Source: Candidatus Poribacteria bacterium (GTDB taxonomy: Bacteria; Poribacteria; WGA-4E; PCPOR2b). Taken from it: DNA of 64,000 bases. The stretch covers positions 248,001 through 312,000 of the forward strand of contig PYIZ01000048.1 in the NCBI GenBank assembly GCA_003635265.1. Reading direction: 5' to 3'. Below, piece by piece: positions 1 to 7,341 of the stretch (position 1 is its first letter; each line of letters starts with the position of its first letter). Position numbers and translations under genes: made by a program. The notes beneath the pieces are model-generated. The model did no database searches. It saw only the letters and a program-made list of their open reading frames with translations, and had not been told where the DNA came from.

Positions 1-732
1 ATTGGAGCGACGGAAACAGGATTAGTCAAACTAGTCAACGATGTGACATGGGTGAAGAAAAATCCAACACCGCGCCAGTTTAGACGGCGACTAGTCAGCA
101 GCACCGAGCCGTTTTTTCATTTTGTCAAGACAGCAGATTACTTTTACAACCCCGATGCGTTCATGGCAGACGAGAGCGTTCCCCAAAAATTGCGATCCCA
201 AAGGATGAATGTAGGGCAGAAATATTTTGAGTTGATTGATCAATCAGATTTATCCGAAGACGAAAAACATAACGCTCGCATTGCCTTGGAAGATGCAATC
301 CAAGAGGTTCGGCGTGGTGAAATTGCTGGATTACGGATGAAAATTCGTGGTATCCACGCAGCGGCATTTGGTGGACAGGATGGTGGACGTAAGATTCAGA
401 TCGAAAAAAATGGTTTTACACTTATTCGGTTACGAGGTAATAAACTCAAGCGCGATGTGCTCGAACACTCCGTTGAGTCAATTAAAGGAATCAAGCACCC
501 AGCAATTTATCCTGTAAAAATCGTTGAAGAATTTCTATACCTTCTCACACGCCCTGGCGATGTCGTGTTGGATCCCTTCATCGGTTCTGGTTCCACGGCC
601 GTTGCCTGCAAACAACTCGGACGGTATTTTATCGGCTATGATATTAACCCGGAGTATTGCGAATATGCCCAAAATCGGGTTGAGATGATGACCAATGAGA
701 ATACATCGCCTTTGTTTGGTAATAGCTTATAG
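1..732 (+). CDS. DNA methyltransferase, C-terminal part (gene cut by window edge)
   Basis: The reading frame is open from base 1, so this is the 3' part of a gene that begins outside the window; 243 residues are visible. Near residue 190 there is a DPFIGSGST motif, the S-adenosylmethionine-binding FxGxG loop, followed by a segment ending in GYDINPEYC. A SAM motif at the C-terminus is the order of beta-class amino-methyltransferases (N4-cytosine or N6-adenine); their catalytic (S/D)PPY box would lie upstream, outside the window. The segment around NPTPRQFRRR also resembles that family. No restriction endonuclease follows, so this may be an orphan enzyme, but the upstream side is unseen. The internal GTG at 43 is not the true start. 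Confidence 0.85.
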   Translation: MGATETGLVKLVNDVTWVKKNPTPRQFRRRLVSSTEPFFHFVKTADYFYNPDAFMADESVPQKLRSQRMNVGQKYFELIDQSDLSEDEKHNARIALEDAIQEVRRGEIAGLRMKIRGIHAAAFGGQDGGRKIQIEKNGFTLIRLRGNKLKRDVLEHSVESIKGIKHPAIYPVKIVEEFLYLLTRPGDVVLDPFIGSGSTAVACKQLGRYFIGYDINPEYCEYAQNRVEMMTNENTSPLFGNSL

Positions 733-815
733 ATATTCCTTTTCCCACATCGCTGAGAAAGGTGGGTTGAACCACGATCAGTATTGTTCCCACTCTTGAA
801 GAGATTCAGACACAG

Positions 816-2240
816 TTGACGGCTTTTGGTCTCTTTCAGCTGTTGGCTGATGAACCGCACAGTTTTTTCCTTGATAGCGGTATGGATGCCCCCAGTCCCG
901 CAAAGCGAGGATTCCGCTACGCGGAACTTGGACGCTACTCGTTCATCGGTTCGCATCCTTTCCTGATTTTTCGCAGCAAAGGGACAACCCTCCAGCTAGA
1001 TTGGAGGGACCGGGTCGAACAACGGTCGGGCGATCCGTTTGACGCGCTTCGAGAAATTTTGAATCGACTTCAGTCAGCCCCTCTGCCCGGCGACCTGCCA
1101 TTTATCGGTGGAGTTGGATATTTGGGATATCCCCTTCGCTGCTTCATCGAAGAACTGCCCGCGACAGCACACGATGATCTCAAGCTGCCCGATTGCTACT
1201 TTGCGTTCTACGATGCCATTGTTGCATTTGACCATCTTTCCAATCAGGTCTATCTATGCCGATCCGATGTCAACGATGGTTCTGTGAATCGACCTCAACA
1301 GCGGGTCGAAAAACTCCGCTCGATTCTCCAATCCGAAAATCACCATCCGCAGCTGCACTCCGAAGGGTTCAAGTCTCGCGCTGCGCATTTTACGAAATCC
1401 CCAATCAGATCCAACTTTTCCAAAATAGACTATCTTTCGACCGTGCAGCGGGCAAAGGCTTACATCGCTTCGGGCGACATCTATCAGGTCAATTTATCGC
1501 AACGACTATCAACACTGATTGACTTGCCTCCAGCAGAGTTATACGCCCGCTTGCGTCAATTAAGCCCCGTTCCTTATGGTGCATACCTCCACTGTGGTGA
1601 TTTTCATGTTCTGAGTGCTTCTCCTGAGCGGTTTCTCCATTTTTCGCCAAGCTGCCGAACCGTCGAAACCCGTCCAATCAAAGGGACCCGCCCACGTGGC
1701 TTGACGCCGGAGCTAGATCGTAAGCTAGCAATAGAGTTACTGCATAGCGAAAAGGATCTCGCTGAACTGTTGATGATTGTTGATCTTGAGCGGAATGACC
1801 TCGGGCGCGTCTGTGAGATCGCCTCCATTCATGTACCGGAGCGCGTTGCACTTGAAAGTTATTCCAACATACACCATCTCGTTGCGACTGTCAGAGGGAC
1901 GCTCCGCAGCGACGCTGACCGGATCGATTTACTCAACTCGTGCTTTCCCGGCGGCTCGATCACCGGTGCGCCAAAGATTCGAGCGATGGAACTGATTGAT
2001 GAACTTGAGCCGACGAATCGTGGCGTGTATACCGGCGCAATCGGCTACTTCGGGTTCGACGGGACGATGGATCTCAATATCGCTATTCGGACCTGTATCC
2101 TCAAGCAGGGGCGTGCCTACTTTCACGTTGGCGGTGGTATTGTTGCGGATTCCGAACCCGAGGCAGAATATCAGGAGACGCTAGATAAAGCGAGCAGTTG
2201 GCTGGCTGTTTTGGAAGGCGATATGAAACATGATAGGTAA
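816..2240 (+). CDS. pabB: Aminodeoxychorismate synthase component I (PabB)
   Basis: Chorismate-binding enzyme that makes 4-amino-4-deoxychorismate for folate synthesis. The C-terminal two thirds carry the chorismate-binding domain: IASGDIYQVNLSQR near residue 220, RPIKGTRPRG near 290, then FPGGSITGAPKIRAMELI and YTGAIGYFG. The PIKGT form, with lysine, is typical of PabB; anthranilate synthase (TrpE) usually has PIAGT. No pabA or pabC lies next to it. The first canonical start is the TTG at 816, but the frame is open from 771, and a Shine-Dalgarno-like AAAGGTGGG at 758-766 sits 10 bases before an ATC at 777. The true start may therefore be about 13 codons earlier at a rare codon. Confidence 0.88.
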   Translation: MTAFGLFQLLADEPHSFFLDSGMDAPSPAKRGFRYAELGRYSFIGSHPFLIFRSKGTTLQLDWRDRVEQRSGDPFDALREILNRLQSAPLPGDLPFIGGVGYLGYPLRCFIEELPATAHDDLKLPDCYFAFYDAIVAFDHLSNQVYLCRSDVNDGSVNRPQQRVEKLRSILQSENHHPQLHSEGFKSRAAHFTKSPIRSNFSKIDYLSTVQRAKAYIASGDIYQVNLSQRLSTLIDLPPAELYARLRQLSPVPYGAYLHCGDFHVLSASPERFLHFSPSCRTVETRPIKGTRPRGLTPELDRKLAIELLHSEKDLAELLMIVDLERNDLGRVCEIASIHVPERVALESYSNIHHLVATVRGTLRSDADRIDLLNSCFPGGSITGAPKIRAMELIDELEPTNRGVYTGAIGYFGFDGTMDLNIAIRTCILKQGRAYFHVGGGIVADSEPEAEYQETLDKASSWLAVLEGDMKHDR

Positions 2241-2299
2241 AATGTCGAATCTGTTGGATTGTGTTTGACTGTTAAACTTGTGATTATGAGGAGAACATC

Positions 2300-3349
2300 G
2301 TGAGCCAAACAAGAAAAGTTGTTGTGATGGATAGCAACGGAAAAATCTGGACGGAGGAGCAGCCCACCCCTGAACCTGAATCGGGACAATTGCTGGTGGA
2401 AGTCAGAGCCTCTATGGTAAGCCCTGGCTCTGGACTCGGTGGGGTCAAGGGTAGACGCGCAAACCCAGAACCGAATCCAACCAAGCGTCCCTTTGGCTAT
2501 ACCAATGCCGGTGTCGTCATCGGCACAAAAGGGGATTGCGATGAATTCTCGATCGGTGACCGTGTGTCGGGAATGGGAGGTGGATACGCACTGCACGCGA
2601 CACATGCCTGTATTCCGCACAATCTTTGTGCAAAGATCCCTGATAATGTGAGTGATGCGGAAGCGGCGTCCAATCATCTCGCAGCTACTGCCTTACACGC
2701 CGTGCAGCGCGGACGTATCGTAATTGGCGAGAGTGTCGTTGTGGCAGGGCTGGGGCTGGTGGGACAGTTATCCTGTCAGATTGCGCAGATTGCCGGTGCG
2801 TATGTCATGGGGTTGGATCACTTCCCCCGGCGTGTGCAGATTGCACAAGAAGCTGGCGTAGATCTGCCAATTCAGTTGGGCGATGTTGACCCGGTGCCGA
2901 TTGCAAAAGAGTTCACAAAGGGATACGGGATGGACTGCGGAATTATTGCATTCGGCGGCGATGGCACGGAAGCGTTTCGCCAAATTCGCAGCATGCTCAA
3001 GACAGCACCGGATACGCATAAGATGGGACGCATCGTTATCGTCGGTGGTGCAACTATTACGCACGGCTTTGCTGCTGGCGTTGGTAATGTGGATGTAATC
3101 AGCGCAGCCCGGACGGGTCCCGGCTATCATGATGAGGCTTATGAACATGGGGCAGACTATCCACCGGTTTTTGTCGATTGGCCCACGCAACGGAATCTGG
3201 AATTGGTGCTCCAACTCATGTCTGACGGCAAGCTAAAGGTGAAACCGCTTATTACCGATATTGTCCCAATCGATCAGGCCGCCGACGCATGCGAGAAACT
3301 CATCCAAACCCCGAATGAAGCATTAGGAGTTGTCTTCACTATGCCGTGA
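2300..3349 (+). CDS. Medium-chain dehydrogenase/reductase, zinc-independent type
   Basis: 349-residue MDR-superfamily oxidoreductase. The N-terminal GroES-like domain is followed by a Rossmann domain whose nucleotide-binding turn reads GLGLVGQLSCQIAQ near residue 160. The cysteine cluster of the structural zinc lobe seen in alcohol and threonine dehydrogenases is missing, and the region around SNHLAATALHAVQ replaces the usual zinc-ligand pattern, so zinc dependence is doubtful. The GTG start is preceded by GAGGAGAACATC, a good ribosome site. It is 60 bp downstream of pabB with no functional link. Substrate unknown; in such genomes these proteins often accompany Gfo/Idh/MocA sugar oxidoreductases. 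Confidence 0.7.
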   Translation: MSQTRKVVVMDSNGKIWTEEQPTPEPESGQLLVEVRASMVSPGSGLGGVKGRRANPEPNPTKRPFGYTNAGVVIGTKGDCDEFSIGDRVSGMGGGYALHATHACIPHNLCAKIPDNVSDAEAASNHLAATALHAVQRGRIVIGESVVVAGLGLVGQLSCQIAQIAGAYVMGLDHFPRRVQIAQEAGVDLPIQLGDVDPVPIAKEFTKGYGMDCGIIAFGGDGTEAFRQIRSMLKTAPDTHKMGRIVIVGGATITHGFAAGVGNVDVISAARTGPGYHDEAYEHGADYPPVFVDWPTQRNLELVLQLMSDGKLKVKPLITDIVPIDQAADACEKLIQTPNEALGVVFTMP

Positions 3350-3424
3350 TTCGCAGACGAAAAATGAATTGACAACGGAGATACAATGCACTATATTTTA
3401 TTGTTGAAAGGCGGGTGAGACACG

Positions 3425-4276
3425 ATTTTCCGAAAAATTAAGATCATTCTCGACATGATCAAATTTGAGCACACAATCTTCATGCTGCCCTTTGCAATCA
3501 TGAGCGCATTCATCGCTTCAGGTGGGTTGCCAGCGTTAGACAAGTTTGCTTGGATACTCGTTGCCATGGTCGGGGCGCGGAGTTGTGCCATGGCGTTTAA
3601 TCGACTCGCCGATGCTGAGATTGACAAAGCGAACCCACGCACGTCAATGCGAGCCATTCCCGCCGGATTGATCGCAAAGGGAGCGGTATGGGTGTTTACA
3701 CTTGTTTCCGCTGCACTGCTCGTATTTGCTGCATATAACCTCAATCCACTTGCCTTTGCGCTTTCACCTGTTGCGATTGTAGTGATTATGGGATACTCCT
3801 ACACCAAACGCTTTACCTCCCTCTCTCACCTTTGGCTCGGGATTTCCCTCTCAATTGCGCCGATCGGTGCGTGGATCGCCATCAAGGGTCAATTTGATTG
3901 GACGCCTATGCTGCTCGGATTGGCAGTGCTGCTTTGGACAGCGGGATTTGACATCATCTACGCTTGTCAAGATTTCGATTTCGATCGCAAGCATCGATTG
4001 TACTCAATTCCTGCGAAATTTGGCATCAGACCGGCATTATGGATTTCATCGGTGCTGCATATAGTGATGGTTGCGGTCCTGCTTGGCGTTACATTATTGA
4101 CGGATCTTGGTGGTGTCTATCTGGTCGGCGTTGGAATTGTCATCATTATTCTGATTTACGAGCACACTATCGTTAAGCCACACGATCTTTCACGGGTAAA
4201 TCTCGCTTTCTTCACGCTAAATGGCATGGTGAGTCTGGTGCTCATGGCGCTATCTGTTATAGATTTGGTATGGTAG
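3425..4276 (+). CDS. UbiA-family prenyltransferase (menaquinone/ubiquinone-type), probable AUU start
   Basis: Integral membrane aromatic prenyltransferase with about eight hydrophobic helices. It has both Asp-rich motifs of the family: NRLADAEIDKANPRT near residue 60 and YACQDFDFDRK near residue 180. It most resembles the 4-hydroxybenzoate octaprenyltransferase-like enzymes of the futalosine menaquinone route, but the acceptor cannot be fixed from sequence. The first ATG is at 3455. I extend to 3425 because the ten codons upstream read IFRKIKIILD, which matches the usual N-terminus before MIKFEHT in this family, and because GGTGA at 3414-3418 lies 6 bases before an ATT at 3425. An in-frame stop at 3416-3418 rules out a start further up. 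If AUU is not used, the gene starts at 3455. Confidence 0.85.
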   Translation: MFRKIKIILDMIKFEHTIFMLPFAIMSAFIASGGLPALDKFAWILVAMVGARSCAMAFNRLADAEIDKANPRTSMRAIPAGLIAKGAVWVFTLVSAALLVFAAYNLNPLAFALSPVAIVVIMGYSYTKRFTSLSHLWLGISLSIAPIGAWIAIKGQFDWTPMLLGLAVLLWTAGFDIIYACQDFDFDRKHRLYSIPAKFGIRPALWISSVLHIVMVAVLLGVTLLTDLGGVYLVGVGIVIIILIYEHTIVKPHDLSRVNLAFFTLNGMVSLVLMALSVIDLVW

Positions 4277-4365
4277 CGTTACATGAACAATGGCTTTAAC
4301 CGTCGATCAAGTAGAGGCATTATCTATCCTTCCAATCTGAAATCTTCATAGAAAGAGGCAAAATT

Positions 4366-5295
4366 ATGGACATCAGCTTTAGTACGGGTGCCGGTGCGGG
4401 TGCATGGAGCCTCGAAGAGTGTGCCGAATGGGCAAAAGCAAACGATTTTGATGCGATTCGCCCTAATGCTAGTGGCACGTTTGATCCTGATCATATCCTG
4501 CAAGCAGGCGGTGATGAGATTAACGAAACCTTGCGATCGCACAATATCTATCTTGCCGCGCTAAGTGCGCACAACAATTTACTTGACGACGATCTCGAAA
4601 CACGCGAAGCCGCTCGTGAAAACCTCAAACGAGCGATTGAGGCGACAAGCCTCCTCGGTGCGCCGGTCCTCGTGACCTATGCGGGCAGCCCTGTCAGTTG
4701 GCATTTTTACGGACAATTTTCCTCAAACCCCGGCAATCCGGATGATAGATCAGTCGAGCTAGTAGGCAGGTTCAAAGAGATGTGGACGCCAGTTATCCGC
4801 TTTGCTGAGGAGAAGGGTGTGACAATTGCGCTTGATTGTGCGGTACGAATGGGCAACATCGCCTGTAATCCCGAGATGTGGGAACGCATTCTTGACGCGA
4901 TCCCCTCCGACAACCTAGGGTTATCTTGCGATCCCTCCCACTGGCTCTGGATGGGGATTTTGCCGGCAGAGGACGCTATCCGCATGTTTTCCAGCAAGTG
5001 GTACTATGCCGATGTGAAGGATTGTGAAGTCAGTCCACAGATGCGTTTCCGTCAAGGAATTATCGGAAACTGGTGGTGGCAATATCGCGTTCCCGGACGT
5101 GGACAATTGAATTGGGGAACAATCATCGGTGCACTGCTTGAGTCCGGATATGATTATGTCCTTTGTGTTGAAAATGAAGATCGAGGGATGCCGGGACTTG
5201 CCGGGTTCGCATTGGGTGGGCGCCATCTGCGTCAATTTCTGCCCCAGCGCGGGGAAGCCTACGCTCCAGCAACTCTCTGGAAGGTCAGAAACTAA
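4366..5295 (+). CDS. Sugar phosphate isomerase/epimerase-like TIM-barrel protein
   Basis: 309 residues of the xylose-isomerase-like TIM barrel superfamily (AP-endonuclease 2 fold). Candidate metal ligands occur in the usual order: ALDCAV near residue 165, CDPSHW near 187, ADVKD near 218 and VENED near 268. There is no signal peptide, so it is probably cytoplasmic. The ATG at 4366 is preceded by AGAAAGAGGCAAA. The family covers many keto-sugar and inosose isomerases and epimerases; the exact reaction is unknown. The gene stands apart from the carbohydrate genes at 32-52 kb. A stem-loop just downstream probably ends its transcript. Confidence 0.75.
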   Translation: MDISFSTGAGAGAWSLEECAEWAKANDFDAIRPNASGTFDPDHILQAGGDEINETLRSHNIYLAALSAHNNLLDDDLETREAARENLKRAIEATSLLGAPVLVTYAGSPVSWHFYGQFSSNPGNPDDRSVELVGRFKEMWTPVIRFAEEKGVTIALDCAVRMGNIACNPEMWERILDAIPSDNLGLSCDPSHWLWMGILPAEDAIRMFSSKWYYADVKDCEVSPQMRFRQGIIGNWWWQYRVPGRGQLNWGTIIGALLESGYDYVLCVENEDRGMPGLAGFALGGRHLRQFLPQRGEAYAPATLWKVRN

Positions 5296-5306
5296 AGCGT
5301 TTACCG

Positions 5307-5360
5307 AAAAGTATCTGCCGACTCCTTACACGGAACTTCGAATGCACGGCAGATACCTTT
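5307..5360 (+). terminator. Long inverted repeat, likely terminator of the sugar isomerase gene
   Basis: The arms GTATCTGCCG (5311-5320) and CGGCAGATAC (5347-5356) are perfectly complementary. Pairing extends outward through AAA/TTT with one mismatch, and the right arm runs into CTTT. The 26-base loop is long for a simple terminator, so it may be a dispersed palindrome doing that job. It lies between the isomerase stop and the yggS promoter. Confidence 0.5.
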
Positions 5361-5370
5361 CAGGTTGCTC

Positions 5371-5400
5371 TTGCAATCGCTTCTTAGAATATGCTATCAT
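5371..5400 (+). promoter_or_regulatory. Sigma-70-type promoter for the yggS-proC-yggT run
   Basis: TTGCAA at 5371-5376, an 18-base spacer and TATCAT at 5395-5400. Transcription would start near 5407, about 43 bases before the yggS start, in the gap after the preceding stem-loop. It is the only clear promoter ahead of the long plus-strand housekeeping run. Confidence 0.55.
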
Positions 5401-5449
5401 TTAGCGGTTTTGTGTATCTCTATTAATTCGCTCTTGCGGGAGGAGGACA

Positions 5450-6148
5450 ATGGCTTCTATTCACGAAAATCTTTCACGGATTCAAGATCGGATTGCTGCA
5501 GCTGCCACACGCGTTGGACGCGACCCAGATTCAATAGAACTCGTTGCTGTTGCTAAAACCAAGCCTGTCAGGCTAATTGTAGCAGCAATTGAGGCAGGGA
5601 TTACCCACATTGGCGAGAATCGCGTCCAAGAAGCACAAAGTAAGCATCCCCAAATCGATCTCCCTGTGAAGTGGCATCTGGTCGGTCATCTGCAGAGGAA
5701 CAAAGTGAAACAAGCTTTACAGATTTTTGATCTCATCCACTCCGTGGATAGCCCTCGCCTTCTTGCTGAAATCGATCGGCGCTCTGCAGCGTCGAATCGC
5801 ACGACAGAGATACTGATTCAGGTCAATACCTCCGCGGAACCCAGCAAGTACGGACTGGAACCAGATCAGACGCTAGACTTCATTGAGAGTGCACACCCTT
5901 ACCCCCATGTCCGGATTAAAGGATTGATGACAATCGGTGCCTTTTTGCCAGATCCTGAAGCGGTGCGTCCGATGTTCGCATTGCTGCGACAACTCCGGGA
6001 GAAAATTATCGCCCAGCAGTTTCCGAACGTTGAGATGGACACCCTATCAATGGGAATGACCAATGATTTTGAGGTTGCGATTGAGGAGGGTGCAAATCTC
6101 ATCAGGGTTGGGACAGCAATTTTTGGAGAGCGGGAAGAAAACGTTTGA
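5450..6148 (+). CDS. yggS: YggS/PROSC-family pyridoxal phosphate homeostasis protein
   Basis: 232-residue single-domain PLP-binding TIM-barrel protein that handles vitamin B6 balance and indirectly affects amino acid pools. The PLP lysine lies in LVAVAKTKPV near residue 35. GENRVQEA, WHLVGHLQRNK and the C-terminal MGMTNDFEVAIEEGANLIRVG are family signatures. The ATG follows GGGAGGAGGACA, a strong ribosome site. It is the first gene of the conserved yggS-proC-yggT order. Length is normal. Confidence 0.93.
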   Translation: MASIHENLSRIQDRIAAAATRVGRDPDSIELVAVAKTKPVRLIVAAIEAGITHIGENRVQEAQSKHPQIDLPVKWHLVGHLQRNKVKQALQIFDLIHSVDSPRLLAEIDRRSAASNRTTEILIQVNTSAEPSKYGLEPDQTLDFIESAHPYPHVRIKGLMTIGAFLPDPEAVRPMFALLRQLREKIIAQQFPNVEMDTLSMGMTNDFEVAIEEGANLIRVGTAIFGEREENV

Positions 6149-6169
6149 TGCGAATAGGAGCATAGCACT

Positions 6170-6985
6170 TTGGATACAAAACTTCGAGTTGGTTTCATCG
6201 CTGTTGGCAATATGGGAGGTGCGATTGTCAGAGGCGTTGTACGTGATTTACTACCGCCCGATCAGGTTTGGATAACAGATGTCTATCGTCCCCTCGTTGA
6301 CCAACTATGTGAGGAGTTAGGGGTCAATAGTGCGGAAGACATCGCGCAATTGGTGGAAAATGTGGACTGTCTGTTATATGCAGCCAAGCCGAATAATGTG
6401 CCAGAAGTCTTCCCAGAGATTGCTGCCACTCTCCAATCTCCGTCCCAGTGGATTATATCCATTGCAGCAGGCGTCTCGACAACCCAATTAGAATCCTACT
6501 TTACCTCTCCGCCACCGCCAATTGTCCGCGTAATGCCAAATATCGCCGCGTCTGTGGGAGAAGCAATCTCCGCAATCACGGCGGGCACCACTGCCACGGC
6601 TGAACATCTCACTGTAACGGAAGAAATTTTCAACGCTGCGGGTAAGTCGTTGATCATGGAGGAGAGACACTTAAATGCTGTTACTGGTTTGAGTGGCAGC
6701 GGCCCCGCGTTCGTGTTCCTTTTCATTGAAGCCTTCGCTGATGCAGGAGTGCAGGTCGGCCTGACTCGTCCCGACGCATATCAACTTGCCGTACAAACCG
6801 TGCTCGGAGCGTGCAGGATGCTTGAGGAAACCGGCGAACATCCAGCGGTCCTAAAAAACCGAGTAACAACACCAGGGGGAACAACGGCAGCGGGATTATA
6901 TGCGTTGGAGGATGGACGGCTGCGCGCGGTTATCGCTGATGCTGTGAGTGCTGCTACAAAACGCTCCGAAGAACTTGCAAATTGA
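6170..6985 (+). CDS. proC: Pyrroline-5-carboxylate reductase
   Basis: Last step of proline synthesis: NAD(P)H-dependent reduction of pyrroline-5-carboxylate. The N-terminal dinucleotide-binding loop reads GNMGGAIVRGV near residue 13. The C-terminal dimerisation domain has LSGSGPAFVFLFIEA and TTPGGTTAAGL. Length 271 is typical. The start is TTG at 6170, with AGGAG 9-13 bases upstream, only 21 bp after yggS. The gene runs directly into yggT. Confidence 0.95.
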   Translation: MDTKLRVGFIAVGNMGGAIVRGVVRDLLPPDQVWITDVYRPLVDQLCEELGVNSAEDIAQLVENVDCLLYAAKPNNVPEVFPEIAATLQSPSQWIISIAAGVSTTQLESYFTSPPPPIVRVMPNIAASVGEAISAITAGTTATAEHLTVTEEIFNAAGKSLIMEERHLNAVTGLSGSGPAFVFLFIEAFADAGVQVGLTRPDAYQLAVQTVLGACRMLEETGEHPAVLKNRVTTPGGTTAAGLYALEDGRLRAVIADAVSAATKRSEELAN

Positions 6986-7009
6986 GTGAGATTGGAAGGG
7001 CCCTCAACT

Positions 7010-7285
7010 ATGGAAATGTTGATACCTCTCATGATTGAAGTGATTGGGATTTACTCAATCATCGTCTTTGCTAACGTTATATTATCTTGGGTTGTGAATT
7101 TATCTGGCAATATGGCAGTAAGACAAATTTATTGGCTGACAAATCGACTTGTTGACCCAGCGCTAGATCCCATTCGCCGTGTGCTTCGTCCCATGACAGG
7201 GGGTTTGGGAATTGACATCTCACCACTTATTTTATTAATTTTTTTGCAAATACTGCGGAGGATGTTGATTCAAACCCTTTATTAA
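7010..7285 (+). CDS. yggT: YggT-family membrane protein
   Basis: About 91 residues with two hydrophobic helices flanking the family's SWVV segment, and a second half around DPALDPIRRVLRPMTGGLGIDISPLI, typical of YggT. The role is linked to membrane or osmotic functions but poorly defined. The frame is open from a GTG at 6986 directly after the proC stop, but ATG at 7010 is preferred because GGAAGG lies 11 bases upstream. Its place between proC and an ileS-like gene is the classic gene order. Confidence 0.85.
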   Translation: MEMLIPLMIEVIGIYSIIVFANVILSWVVNLSGNMAVRQIYWLTNRLVDPALDPIRRVLRPMTGGLGIDISPLILLIFLQILRRMLIQTLY

Positions 7286-7341
7286 GTATCCGTTTGTTTA
7301 GAACTTTTGAATCCTGTGACTATAGGTATCCCTAACGGTGA